Positions 1 to 11,069 of a stretch of 64,000 nucleotides of DNA are shown here, piece after piece. A program made the translations under genes and the position numbers. Numbering within the stretch: position 1 is the stretch's first letter; each line of letters opens with the position of its first letter. The notes below the pieces were generated by a model that was not told the DNA's origin, searched no databases, and saw only the letters and a program-made list of their open reading frames with translations. Origin of the DNA: Progne subis subis (taxonomy: Eukaryota; Chordata; Aves; Passeriformes; Hirundinidae); contig JAKJHU010000467.1 of NCBI GenBank assembly GCA_022316685.1, positions 1 to 64,000 of the forward strand. The letters are read 5' to 3'.

Positions 1-1112
1 AAACTCTTTCTGTGAGAGGATCCTGGGACTTACTGGATCCAATCCCAGCCCCAGACTTTATTAAAGATTTCTGTGTAAAGGATGATACAGGTGGAATTGA
101 ACCTTTGTACAACTTTGTCCCACAACAATAAGGATGGCAAACCAGAAGTATTTGTGTACATATAGATATGACTGATTATGATCATGGTTAGACAGAAAGG
201 TCTTAATCAGAATTACCTACTCCATAGGGTAGGAGCTGTAACACCTATTTTAATATAGTGCTCTAGGAAGCAATTTTGAAGCAATTGTATTAAAGCAAAA
301 CCTGTTATTAAGTAGAGATGGGTGTCTCTCCCTCAGACCAATGATCCTGGGCAAATCTCAGCCTCAGGCAGTGACTTGAGGGTGTCTCCACTCCAGAGGA
401 ATCTCCATACCCCACCAAGAATGGAACTGTCAGGAGATGCTGCAGTTAAATTTGGGCAGGGCCCTTCTAGTCTGAAGTGCTGCCCTGTCAGTCAGATGTG
501 CCAGGCTGTGCCAGCTCAGCAGCTCTGCAGAAGCTCTCAGTGGTGTCACTTGGTTGTTCCTTTCTCTGGGGATTTTTCCAGCTCTGCCACAGCTTCAGCT
601 CCCTCTCAGGACGCTGAACTTGGGGATGGAGGAGTCAGGCTGCTTTCAGCATTATTCACCCCAAAAGAGCATGACCCCTCTTCTTCATTTCCCACTGGGG
701 ACTTGCAAACAGAGCCTTGTTGGAGTTGTCTGAGCCCATTGCAGGCAGAGCCTCCTGCTCCAGCAGGAACTGCCTTTCCTGTGCCATGGCCAGGCCAGGT
801 CCCGCTGCAGGAAAAGCCCCAGGCCAGCCCCAACACAGTGAAGGCCTCGGGCACAAGTGCAGAGTGCTGGGAGCTGTGCCAGGAGAGCCTGGGACACCAA
901 AGGCACCTTGGCAGCAGCAGCTCCCTGCAGGCCATGGCCAGAAGCCTCCCTTGGCAACCCGGCCTGGTGGCCACCACTGCAGAGCTGCTGGGGCAGGGGC
1001 TGATTTCTGCCTGGGCTCTGCCCCAGCCCACAGAGTGTGAGCTCAGCCCTGACTCGGGCACAGCCCTTGTGCCTGGGCCCTGCAAAGCCTAAAGGTCACC
1101 TGTGCCACCCTG

Positions 1113-1226
1113 GTGCCCATCCCTGGATCTGACACTGTCACTTCTGTACTCGCTGGTGCCTCCAACACTGAACCCCCTCATCTAGGCCTGAGGAACCAGG
1201 AGCGTGAGGATGGCCTGAGGAATATG
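1113..1226 (+). pseudogene. Olfactory receptor C-terminal remnant
   Basis: The plus-strand sequence encodes the end of a class-A olfactory receptor: a PSLDLTLSLLYSLVP-like helix 7 approach, then TLNPLI, then LRNQE. It closely matches the ends of the receptor genes at 26,478-27,399 and 46,065-46,998. The tyrosine codon of the NPLIY motif is a TAG stop, and no upstream receptor sequence remains, so this is a fragment of a dead gene. It suggests the flanking duplicon descends from an ancestral receptor unit like those in the central inverted repeat. Confidence 0.75.
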
Positions 1227-1362
1227 ACCACTCTGTGCTTTTCAGAAACAATGAGTGCCTCTTTGTTTCTGCATAGCATTCAGAATGGAACTTATTCCAG
1301 GCCCAGATGTCTTGTGCCATGTGTCTTTTTTTTATTCTATTGGTTGTATTTTAATTTTCCTC

Positions 1363-1386
<24 letters not shown>
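1363..1386. repeat. Poly-T tract
   Basis: An uninterrupted run of 24 T, shorter and interrupted in the duplicate near 54,951-54,965. It is low-complexity sequence, likely length-unstable. Confidence 0.9.
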
Positions 1387-1393
<7 letters not shown>

Positions 1394-3489
1394 TTAATCA
1401 AAATGCCATTACACAGTATTGCTACATCAGCATCCCCATGCTTGTGTTAAGCAGAGACAGTAAGGAGCCATCATCACTGTGCATTTATGTAAAATAAAGT
1501 GTCCTGCTCTGCCCTGTGTGTCCAAGATGTTCCTCAGCCCTTCTCTGTCTCTGCAGGGGCAGTGCCTGTGAGCAGAGGTGGAGGGAAGAGACTCCCAGCA
1601 CAGCAGCACAGCCAGGGACAATGGCCCTGGCTCTTCCCACATCTGCTCTTCCCAACTCCAGCCTCTCCTTCCCAGCCCTGCTGTGGCTGTCAGGCCCGAG
1701 TGCTCTGGCAGCTTGGTCACTGTGCTGCTGCGTGTCCGTGCTGTGCCCACAGGCAGGGACAGGCCATGGGCACTGCTGGGACACAGCTGGGCTCCAGCAC
1801 AGCAGCTGCAGCAGCAAAGGGATCTCCTGAGGGCAGGGCAGGAAGGCTTTGCTCTCCCTGCAGTCCCTCTCAGGAACAGGCCCAAGGAACAGACTCTGAA
1901 GAGGCTCCTTGTGTTCCTTGTTCTCCCAGGGCTCAGTGGGATGAGATCAGGGTCCCAGTGTGGCCTTCAGGGCACTCAGGGCTGGCTCAGGTTCTGCTTG
2001 TTGGTGGCCAGGGCCCATCAGATGGGGAATGGTCTGTGCTGAACCTGGCTGGGGCTCTGCAGCTGGTGCCAGGGCTGATGGCAGGGGAAGGTTTGTCTGG
2101 AGGGCCTTGGGAGCTGCCAGGAGAACACAGGGCACCTGCAGGGACAGTGTGTGCCAGGGATCAGCAGGGAGTGGAGCTCCCTGGGCACAGGCCTGGCCAG
2201 GGTGGGCTCACCCCGAGATCAAGGACTGAATGTGTGCTGTGAGCCAGGAGAGCTCTGCAGCCCCAGGGGACACAGCAGGCACAGGGAAAGGAGTCTGGGC
2301 ACGGGCTGGTCTGACCCTCAGGGAACTTCCCCAGGAGGATGCAGGGCAGCCCCAAGGCCATGGGGCAGCCCTGGAACAAGGCAGGCACCTCTGAGCAGCC
2401 TCCATGGCCCCAGCAGAGCCTGTGTGCGAGGGGGTCAGTGCAGGGAGCAGCATCAGCTGCCTCTGTCTCCCAGCCTGAGCAGCAGAGCCCAGCAGAGGCA
2501 GCCCAGGGCCCCGGGCAGCACAGCCCCCGTGCTCTGCAGAGCAGCAGCCCCAGCTCGGGGCTGTGGGCAGCAGGGCAGGGGCTGCAGCAATGGCTGCTCA
2601 GGCCAGCACAGACGTGTTCCCCTGGCAAAGGCTCTGTGGGCAGCTGGCATGTGCCAGGAGCAGAGCAGGAGCCCGTGGCTGTGCAGAGGAGCCCTGGCCA
2701 GAGGCTGCCCTGTCCCTGGGGCAGCAGGAGCTGCCTGAGGAGCCCCGGGGCCAACTCTGTGCTGCTGTGCTGGGCAGCGGGGCTGGCCCTGGGGCTGCAC
2801 GAGCTGCCTGAGCTGAGCATGTCCTGAGCATTCCAGACACAGAGTGGCTGTTCCTGACCTCCAGTGCCTCCAGTTCCTGCTGCAGGGCCAGACAGGTCTG
2901 GGCTGCTCTGCAGGGCTGGGGCAGGGAGAGGAAAACAATGGACCCTTGTTATAAGAGTCCCTGTAACATCAGAATGATCTCCTTGGTTCCACACATCAGC
3001 TGGAGGAAGCTTTCATAGCCAGGGACTAAACAGCCTCTCCCAGCAACTGGGAATTCCTGCTGGTGCATTCCAACTTTCAGGCAATGAGGTGGGCAGAAAA
3101 ACCCAGGAAAACTAGGCAAGAAATCAGTAACCCATACTATAAGGCTTTTAGAGCAGTATTTGTTTATTCAATGCTAGAGTGAGGGGATAGCTCCACCACA
3201 AACTCACTTGTCTGTTCCTCACACAGTACTAGCTTTTATACTTTTTTTTTTTTTTTATTCTCATTATACTTTCCTACCTTCATTGTACATATTTTCTAAT
3301 CACATGATTATGTAAGCCCTTGTAGTACATGCATGGTCCTGCAAAGCGGTGCTCGTCACCCTCCTGGTGGTTGTTTTGATGAAGGCTCAGAAAACTTCCT
3401 GGCTTGAACTTATTACCCCTGCTTCCTGCACATGCTCTATAAGATTGCCTGCTCAAATAGCCAGGGGTCAGCTGTTTGCAGTTACCTTG

Positions 3490-4410
3490 TGTCATGGTTG
3501 GACACTGGCCCACTGCCAGGCACCCACAAGAGTCCTTCACTCATCCTCCCCTGCCACAGCTGGGCAGAGAAGGAAAAAAATATTAAAAACACTTCATGAG
3601 TGAGATAAGGACCAGGAGAAATATTTCAAATGCAAAAAAGGCTCAAGTTGCAAAGTGAATTTTAATACTAACAGAATCAGAGAGAATAATGAGAGGTAAA
3701 TAAACCCTTAAAACACCTTTTTTCCACCCAGCTCCTCCTCCTTCCCACGAGACAGAGAGACAGGGCATGGGAGTTTTCTCATTTCATCTAGAGATTTCTT
3801 CTGTGCTCTGGGAGAGGAGTCCTTCCCCCATGTGGCCATGGAGTCCCTCCCACTGGATACAGTTCTCCATGAACTGCCCCAGCGTGGGTCCACTCTCACG
3901 AGCAGCAGCCCTACCGCACCTGCTGCAACGTGAGTCCCTCCCACGGGCACACAGTCCTCCCAAACTGCTGCAGCATGGGGCTCTCCTCCCACGGGGTGCA
4001 GTCCTCCAAGGACAGGCTGCTCCAGCCTGGAAGCAGGGCCCCCTCTCTCCACCGGGTCTCCCACTGGATCACAGCCTCATCCAGGCATCCACCCGCTCTG
4101 GGATGGGCACCTCCCCAGGGGCTGTGGTGGATCTCTGCATCCCCATGGATCCCCATGGGCTGAGAGTGGATCTCTGCATCCCCATGGATCCCCATGGGCT
4201 GAGAGTGGATCTCTGCATCCCCATGGATCCCCATGGGCTGAGAGTGGATCTCTGCATCCCCATGGATCCCCATGGGCTGAGAGTGGATCTCTGCATCCCC
4301 ATGGATCCCCATGGGCTGAGAGTGGATCTCTGCATCCCCATGGATCCCCATGGGCTAGAGTGGATCTCTGCATCCCCCATGGATACCTGGTGCCCCTGCT
4401 GCCAAAAACC
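3490..4410. mobile_element. Old LTR-like interspersed repeat, copy 1
   Basis: The block opens with TGTCATGGTTGG and continues with a purine-rich run, an AT-rich stretch and then a GC-rich part. The GC-rich part is built of degenerate units on the theme 'tcccacggg...cagtcctcc...ctgctccagc'. From memory this layout resembles a very common avian LTR-retrotransposon repeat whose distal part is a run of about 39-bp units. The 39-bp minisatellite beginning at 4,127 would then be an amplified version of those internal units. The family name is not assigned. The minus-strand open frames here are not genes. Confidence 0.5.
4127..4387. repeat. 39-bp minisatellite, 6 full units plus a partial
   Basis: Units start at 4,127, 4,166, 4,205, 4,244, 4,283 and 4,322, followed by a 28-base partial at 4,360. 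Consecutive units are nearly identical; the sixth has lost one base. Because 39 is divisible by three and the unit has no stop in most frames, the array appears as repetitive open frames on both strands (for example VDLCIPMDPHGLR on plus). This is a repeat artefact, not a repeat protein. Confidence 0.97.
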
Positions 4411-4879
4411 AGGCCGTGCCAAACCAATAAGCTTGTTCTGATGAATTTGCTGATTTCTGAAAAGAGCTTCATTCCCATTCCTTGTTACAAGGTAACTATT
4501 TCTTTCTGCACAGCTACAGCTTTTGCACAGTTCAAGCATTATCTTGTTGCCTCGGCACAGGGCCCATCAGGCTGAGTCTGACCTGTCCTTTCTCCAAGCT
4601 GCAAACAGAACCTGCCCCCAGCCAGTGCCCTGCAAACAGGCAGGGTTCTGTAGGGCCAGGGAGAGTGCACAGAGATTTGGGGTCTGTGAGTGCTGGCAGG
4701 GAGAGATCAGGCACAGGGAAACACCTGCAGGGGGAAAATCTCCAGGAAGCAGAGAGAGTCCCTGTCCCTGAGCCCCATGGCCTCCAGTCCCTGCTGCAGG
4801 GCCAGACCTGACTCTGCTGCTCTCTGGGGCTGGGACAGGGGCAGGGAGAGTCTGGACTCTGCAGTGCCAGCCAGAGGAA

Positions 4880-5220
4880 AACAATGGACCTTTGGTTATA
4901 CAGGTCCCTGCAGTGTCACAATGGTCTCCATGGTTCCATGAGGCCATGAAGAGGAAAAATGGCTGCTGATTCCTTGGGGCCCTGCAATGTAACAATTTCA
5001 TCCTGGTTCCATGAGACCACAAAGCGTCACTATGGTCCACTTGGTTTCATGAGGTCCTGCAGTGCCACAATGGCCCCTCGGTTCTAAGAGGTCCTGAATG
5101 GCAGAGAGGTGTCCTTGGTGACAGAGTGACACAAGTGACCCTTGGTCACACCAGGCCCCGCAGTGTCACACGGCACCTTTGGTTCTGTGGGGCCGCAGTG
5201 TCTGTTCTGCTGGTGAGCAG
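4880..5220. repeat. Degenerate ~37-bp minisatellite (copy-1 duplicon)
   Basis: Irregular units of about 37 bases share the core GTCACAATGG, then a CCTTGGTTCC-like and a CATGAGG-like segment, then GCAGT. The same family recurs at 19,160, 30,680, 37,020, 41,020, 56,535 and 58,955, in both orientations. The units are too divergent for a recent satellite. Confidence 0.8.
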
Positions 5221-5444
5221 GGTCAGCACCAAAGACACAGACACAAAGTTCAGGAATTCTGTGATTTATTGTAATGCAAAAGTGCAAAGAATCAGCAAAG
5301 GAGAAGCTCAGCAATGCACCCAATCATCACTACCAAAGATTGCCTGCAGTGATTAAGAAAGAGACAGCACCAGGTCCCCTCAGACTTTCCCATCACCCAC
5401 ATCCACACATCAGCTGGGGGAAGCTGTCCCAGCCAAGGACTGCA

Positions 5445-6612
5445 GAGCCACTCCTGGACACTGGGAATTCCTGCAGGTGCCTCCAGCCCCAGGTGAGGCT
5501 CCAACCTGGCTGTGAGAGGGCCCAGCTCTGACAGTGCTGAATAAACAAACTGACAGCACTTCTAGTGCAGGAACATCTGCTTTCATTCTCCTCTTGGGTT
5601 TCACCCAAAGCCTGGCCAGGGCTCAAGGAGGAACCAAGGAGTGACTTGATCCGAAACTCCCAGACAAGGCCAGATGTCAGATTTCATGGCCTTGTCCAGT
5701 TTCTAAACACAGAAATGTCAATCCATTTTTACTAATGAGTGGATACACCTATCACAGCTCTAATGACCGTGCATATTTCATTAATGAGCAGATACAAATA
5801 ACCTTTGGTTGGAAGGTTCATCCAGAGGTCTCCTTGGCTCAGGGCCTGTTGTTCAGGCCTCACTCAGGGCCTGTTGTCCAGGCCTTGGAACTTGAGGGAC
5901 GTGGTTTAGTGCTGGGCTTGACACTGCTGGGTGAGCGGCTGGACTCCATGAGCTCAGAGGTCTTTCCCAACAGAAAGGATTCCATAATTCCAGGATTCCA
6001 TCTGCTGGATTCAGCCAGGTCCATGTTAGCAGCATTGCTTTGCTCAAAACATTTCCTCTTGCTCAGCTCTTGAGGCCTAAGGCTTCAGCTCCTTCAGTTC
6101 CTGGTGCTGAGCTGCTCACTGAACGAGACAACTCACAGAGAAGAATACAGTTCATGCAATTCCTTCTGGGACACTGAGAGGGGAGGCTGTGAAAACAGGA
6201 GCATTGTTTGGTGTGGCCTCCTCTCTGCCCTTTACCTTTCAGCGCCTTGAAGCAGCCAAGAGCTTTCTCCAAGAGTGCAATGAAGCAGCTGTTCCTGCTC
6301 CCAGGTCTGGCTCTTCCCAGTCTCTGACCTTGCCTGCTTTTGTCCCTCTTGCTGTGCCCTCTGTGCCCCCTGTGCTCGGTGGCTGCTGCCCAGCACTGTG
6401 GAACTGGCACAGATCCAGGGGTCGAGACCCTCCTTTCTCTGCCCTTGGAGCTGCCTGCTCACAGCAGCCTTTTCCATCTGGAAGCTGCACGTGGAGAGGG
6501 AGTCCCCACCTCTGTTCCTTGCACAACCTCCAGGAGCCCAGGGCTGCCATCTCAAGTCCCTGCTGGCCCTGAGGGCTCCCAGGTGCCTCAGGCTGCTGTG
6601 ACACCAGTGCAC
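5445..6612. other. 1.17-kb segment present only in duplicon copy 1
   Basis: Copy 2 reads straight from 'ggactgca' to 'catgggaggg' at 59,516, whereas copy 1 has about 1,168 extra bases between the matching points. Both breakpoints in copy 1 carry TGCA, consistent with a microhomology-mediated deletion in copy 2. The segment contains a CR1 3' scrap (5,895-6,005) and otherwise no gene that I recognise. Confidence 0.85.
5895..6005 (+). mobile_element. CR1 LINE 3'-end fragment
   Basis: The sequence 'ggactccatgagctcagagg' followed by 'tctttcccaacagaaagg' and repeated 'attccatgattcc'-like octamers matches the last hundred bases of CR1 (compare 16,915-16,978). There is no coding content. It lies inside the 1.17-kb segment that copy 2 lacks. 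Confidence 0.7.
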
Positions 6613-8479
6613 ACGGGAGGGAAGAGTGGCAGGGGCTGTGCTGAAAGTCAGCTCCATGTGCTGCTGCTGCTGCTGTGGGGGTCATTTGTGCAGCCGTGCC
6701 CCAGAGTGAGGGATCAGATCCAGGCACTGCTGCTGCTCCCTGGGGATCAGCCACCATTTGCTTGTTGCTGTCAGGGCCAGCAGAAGCGGTGGCTGGAGCA
6801 GCGGGTGCTGACAGTGCCCCAAGCCCGGGGCTGGAGGGGTCCCTGGGCTGGGGCTGGCAGGGAGCTGCCCCTTGTTCTCCCTCTGCCTCCCGCAGAGCTG
6901 GGCCGGGCACAAGTGGGGCAGCACAGCAAACAGGGAGCCTGCCAGTCTCTTCCAGCCCTGTCTGCTCACAGTTTGGGCCTTGGAGCTTCAGGTGGACAAA
7001 GGCAGCTGCTTCTGCTCCCTCTGTGTGTCCCCGTGTTCAGCAGTGCTGCTCCATCAGTCTGTGCCCAGCAGTGGGGAAAAGCCTCAGCCCTGCAGGGCCT
7101 GAGCAGCTCAGCCAGCGGGAAGGGAGCTGCTCTACACAGGAACATGCAGCAAAGGACTGTAGCACCTTGTTCTTGGGCAGAGCCCAAATTCTGTGAGGGA
7201 ACAACAAAATTGTTCATGTGCAGTGGTGCAACAGCAGTGCAGGTGCTGTGCCTGCAAACACATGGCTCAAGATATGCAAAAGAATTCTGCAACTCTTGAC
7301 TAGAACAAGTTGTCACCAGTGCTGAACTCCAGTTATGTCCAAAGCACCCACTTTACACATCTGCTCGTCTCTGCTACATTTTTTTCTTCAGGGCACCCAA
7401 ACAAATCTAAACAGAAGAGAAGCATACATTTTGATTGTTTATCAGAAATGTATCTCATTTTGCTGTACATTCCTTTTTCAGGCTGTGCTGTCTGCTTAAA
7501 AAGAAAAAAAAGAAAACCAAATATACATGAAAGAGGAAAGCAAAATATAAATGTGTAGTGACAAATCTTATAGAACTTTGGATTAAGAGGCAACTGATCT
7601 TTGAAAAAGAGAACTAAGTATTTATTTTGTAAATGTTTAGAATGCATGGATCCATCTTACTGATGTTAGCAACTTTTTAAAAAAAAATTTTGGTGTATTT
7701 TTTCCAATATTAAGTTTTTTTTTAGTTGTGGTTGAAGCAATAGGAAAGTGAAAGATGGATTGTGCATGACAGTGTCTTGACTGTAAAAATGTTACAGTTT
7801 GAAACTTGGATGTAAAGTATTGCCAATGAAATTTCAAAATCCCAATGCATTGTGTGACAGCAGCTTTTCCTCGAGGATGTGCGGCAACACAAAGACTTCA
7901 TCAGGGGTCTCGGGGGCTTGGGGCTTTGTCCTGTGCCCCTCTGAATGTCATGAAACAGGACTTAACCTGCCACCAGCCCAGGTCACCTTCTGCCACCGCA
8001 GCTCCTTGGACCTTGTGTCCCCCAGAGCAGACACAAAGTGTTTCTGCTGCACCCCCCATAGCATAAATCCACAGAGCTGGGATTTTCCCAAGGCTTGTCT
8101 CCATTGTGCCATATTCCTAAAGAACCAGCAGCTCATGCTGATGAATATGGCGAGTTACACGGATGGTTGTCAGCTCCATTTCCTGCCTAGAAATCCTGAA
8201 ACTGCTTCTGAATGCTGCTCCCTTCAGCTCTTGGACACCTATTCACACAGAGCTGGGAAAAAAAAATCCCCTGGCCACCAGCTTACAAGTGAGTTATGCC
8301 AAAGTTAGAGCTCTGTGGGAAATCTCTATCCATTCTTATCCTTTTATATACTATAGTGGGGGTGTGCACTGATGTGTCTTGTATAGAAAGGAAGGAGTGT
8401 GCAAGCAACGTGACTGACACTTTCACTCTCAGTGTTCATTCCATACCCATGAGGACAAAACATTATGGAAACCTTGCAC

Positions 8480-8690
8480 AGACAAACCCTTCTGTCCATG
8501 GATAGAGACATCCAAGAGCCCTGGCACACACAGACCCTTCTATCCATGGATACAGAGACATGCAAGAGCCCCTGGCACACACAGACCCTTCTATCCATGG
8601 ATACAGAGACATGCAAGAGCCCCTGGCACACACAGACCCTTCTATCCATGGATACAGAGACATGCAAGAGCCCCTGGCACACACAGACCC
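8480..8690. repeat. 51-bp minisatellite, 4 units
   Basis: Four tandem units of 51 bases share CTTCTATCCATGGATACAGA and end in GGCACACAC. The last three are essentially identical, the first is diverged. 51 is a multiple of three, so the array yields spurious repetitive open frames on both strands. Confidence 0.95.
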
Positions 8691-10618
8691 TTTCCCCACA
8701 AGCTGCAGGACATGAGAACACAACCCTTGCAAACACTGACTGCAAGCCACAGCTCTGGGTGCTCCCCATGAAGCTCAGCTCTGGCACCACTGTCTGCCCC
8801 AGGCTCCAGGGGATGCAGTGGGAGCCCGGCTGGGCTCTGCCCTGGGGCCATCCTGCAGGCAGAGCTGGAAACAGGGAGCATTTAGGTGCCACAAACAGCC
8901 AAGCCAGGGGCACAGGGCAGCTGCTCCAGCCCGGACTGCACTGCTGTGTGCTGTGCTCTGGGGCTGGGGCTCTGCGCAGAGGGGACTGCACTGGTGTGTG
9001 CCAGAGGAGACAAAGAAGCTTCAGCTTTAGTCTAACTGAGCTGGGTGGGTGAGCTGGGAAGAGAGGGGAGGCTCAGGGGGATTCACAGAGCTCATGCTGC
9101 TGGAAGGATGAGGAAAAGGGAGAGGGAAGTCAGCAGTGAGGAGAGCTGAGGGCTGGAGAGCAGCTCTGAATGACACTAAAATGCCACCACCTCTGAGACA
9201 TTGCTTTCTGCCAGGGACAGGATGAGTCCCTAAGCCTGGGACTCGGTCTCCCTCATGGTGAGGGGCATCAAGGAAGGCAACAGTGGATGGAGACTGCGAT
9301 GGGCTGGGAACTCACTGGGGGAAAGGAGGGAGCAGTTGTGAAGTAAAAGGCAGCTGGGGAGAGAACTGTTCAGTGAAGGGCTGAGCTACAGCTTGAGCAA
9401 GCTGAAAAATGTCGTTTGGAGCCATCCCTAGATTGATTTCATTTCACAAGGTATTGAAAAGTTTAATTTAGGGGGGTGTCTTTTTTCCCTTGGAGATGTA
9501 CATCTGCAAGCTTGAGCTCCACTGCCAAAACGCTCAAGCAAGTCTCTGCTGCAGGTCACACGTTTCTTCTTTGGCTGATTCCGGCCCGGTGCTGAGCTCC
9601 AGCAGAGCCCTGGCAGAGCCCAGAGCAGCCTCAGCATCCGCAGAGCCCGGCTGCAAGGAGAGAAAGCAGAAACCGCCCATCAGCTGAAGGCTCCTGTGCC
9701 CTTGTCCCAGCCGCCCGCGGTGCCCAGGCCATGCTGGCCGTGCTCAGAGCGGTGCCCAAAGCTGCCCATCATTGCTGCCTTTGGCAGCAGAGCAGGAGGG
9801 CAGGACATGTGCCCAGCCTGCAGCCAGCCACGGCACATCCACCTCCTCAGCAGCTGCCCAGAGCAGGATGCTCCTGTGCTCGCTGCCATCTCCCAAAAGC
9901 TCTTATCCCACCCAGCCAGAAGAAGATGGGGACCCACCCACGCCATCCCTGGAAGAAAAGCTGCTCCCAAAGGATGTCCTCAGCCTTCTCCAAGGGCACG
10001 GCCCATCCACGCCACAGCTGGTCCCAAGCACTTCCCCATCCAGACTGGACACTGCCTGGAAGGCTTCCTTTAGAAAAACAAACAACAAATTAAGGAAAAT
10101 AGATTACAGACAAAAAGGGGAAACAAGGAAAAGATAAAAGATTTTATGTCAGTCACAGGTTGAGGAAGGCCCAACCCCTGCATGCTAGGGAAAAACCCAC
10201 CCACGGGTGAGGGAAGCCCATGCTTTCTCCTTCCCCCCTGCACTGCCCCCTAAAAGTGATGGTGATCCCAAAGCAAACAAGGGGAGTGGAGCAGCCCAAG
10301 CCCTTCCTTGCCTGCAAAGCAAAGCACAGCACAGGTGCTGGAGTCCCACCTCTGCTCCTGCCATGGGGGTTTGTTTGTGTCGGGCTGGCTGCCCCAGCCC
10401 CAGCCCAGGGCACGGTGGGTGGTGGGGGCTGTTGGCAGGGCCAGGAGCCGACTCCCATTTCGTAACCACCCCAGCCCATGGCCCCAGCCCTGACACAAAG
10501 CAGCTGGCAGCCCACTGAAGAATCAGTTGCATCAGCCCCAGCAAAGGGGGAACCTTTGGTTCCTGGCCAGGCTGTGCAATGCCCAAATCTGGGAGCATCC
10601 CCCTGTGTGTGGACTCAT

Positions 10619-10794
10619 CTGCAAATTCACTGTGGAGCCTGGCTTTGAAGAAGGTTCCAGAATCAGAGTCCCTCATCTCCAGCTTTGTGCTGGCCAGGTC
10701 GAGGAAGAGGTTGTCATCCTTGATGTCATCCTCGCTGTCTCCAGCAGCAGCAGCCCCACCTGGTACAGCTCCTCCAGGGGCTCCTTCTCCTTCC
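10619..10794 (-). pseudogene. pim-like kinase exon fragment, internally deleted (copy 1)
   Basis: On the minus strand a splice-acceptor-like CCCCCAG precedes GKEKEPLEELYQVGLLL, which is the start of a PIM kinase domain just before the glycine loop. Without the glycine loop, the VAIK lysine or the HRD region it runs into DIKDDNLFLDLAS, the equivalent of the DIKPEN catalytic loop, and then a DSDSGTFF segment where other PIMs have DFG. The piece ends in TTTGCAG followed by ATGAGT, where a GTGAGT donor is expected. This is therefore a fusion of the start of exon 2 with the end of exon 4 and cannot make an active kinase. Flanking introns resemble those of the fuller locus at 11,070-13,501, so it is a tandem relative. 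Degenerate remains of the next exon may lie at 9,935-10,000 (KAEDILWEQLFF-like on minus). Confidence 0.7.
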
Positions 10795-11069
10795 CTGGGG
10801 GTGAGACCAGGCTCTCAGTGCTCTGCCCAGGGCCCCAGCTGTCAGTGAACCAGGACAAGCCAAACCAGCTGGGATGGCAGCCACCAGTGCTGGGCAGACA
10901 CGCTCAGCTCCAGCACAAGGGCTGCGTGCTCCCATCTGAGGACCCCTGTGCAGTGACACAGGCAGCAGAAAAAGTCTGGGTTTCTTTGCTTCTGATTGCC
11001 AAGGCATGTGTGCAGCTGTTACTTACCAGGGCCCTGCATCAAAGGGTGCCTGTGGCTCTCTCCCATCTT

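Larger units (their letters stand above)
1..10990. repeat. Segmental duplicon, copy 1 (direct, truncated by window edge)
   Basis: This stretch aligns collinearly with 53,184-64,000 in the same orientation; long blocks (for example 7,300-8,300 against 60,210-61,200) differ only at scattered bases. The copies are about 53 kb apart and both continue past the window, so the true unit is longer. The content is non-coding: an olfactory receptor tail at 1,113, an LTR-like repeat at 3,490, minisatellites at 4,127 and 8,480, a CR1 scrap at 5,895 and a pim exon fragment at 10,619. Stretches 1,500-2,900, 6,600-8,400 and 8,700-9,600 show no gene I can support. Open frames there are GC-driven and shift between the two copies. 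Confidence 0.93.

Noticed and set aside
8480..8690. CRISPR-like regular repeats
   Set aside because: The units are contiguous with no unique spacers, and the DNA is avian.
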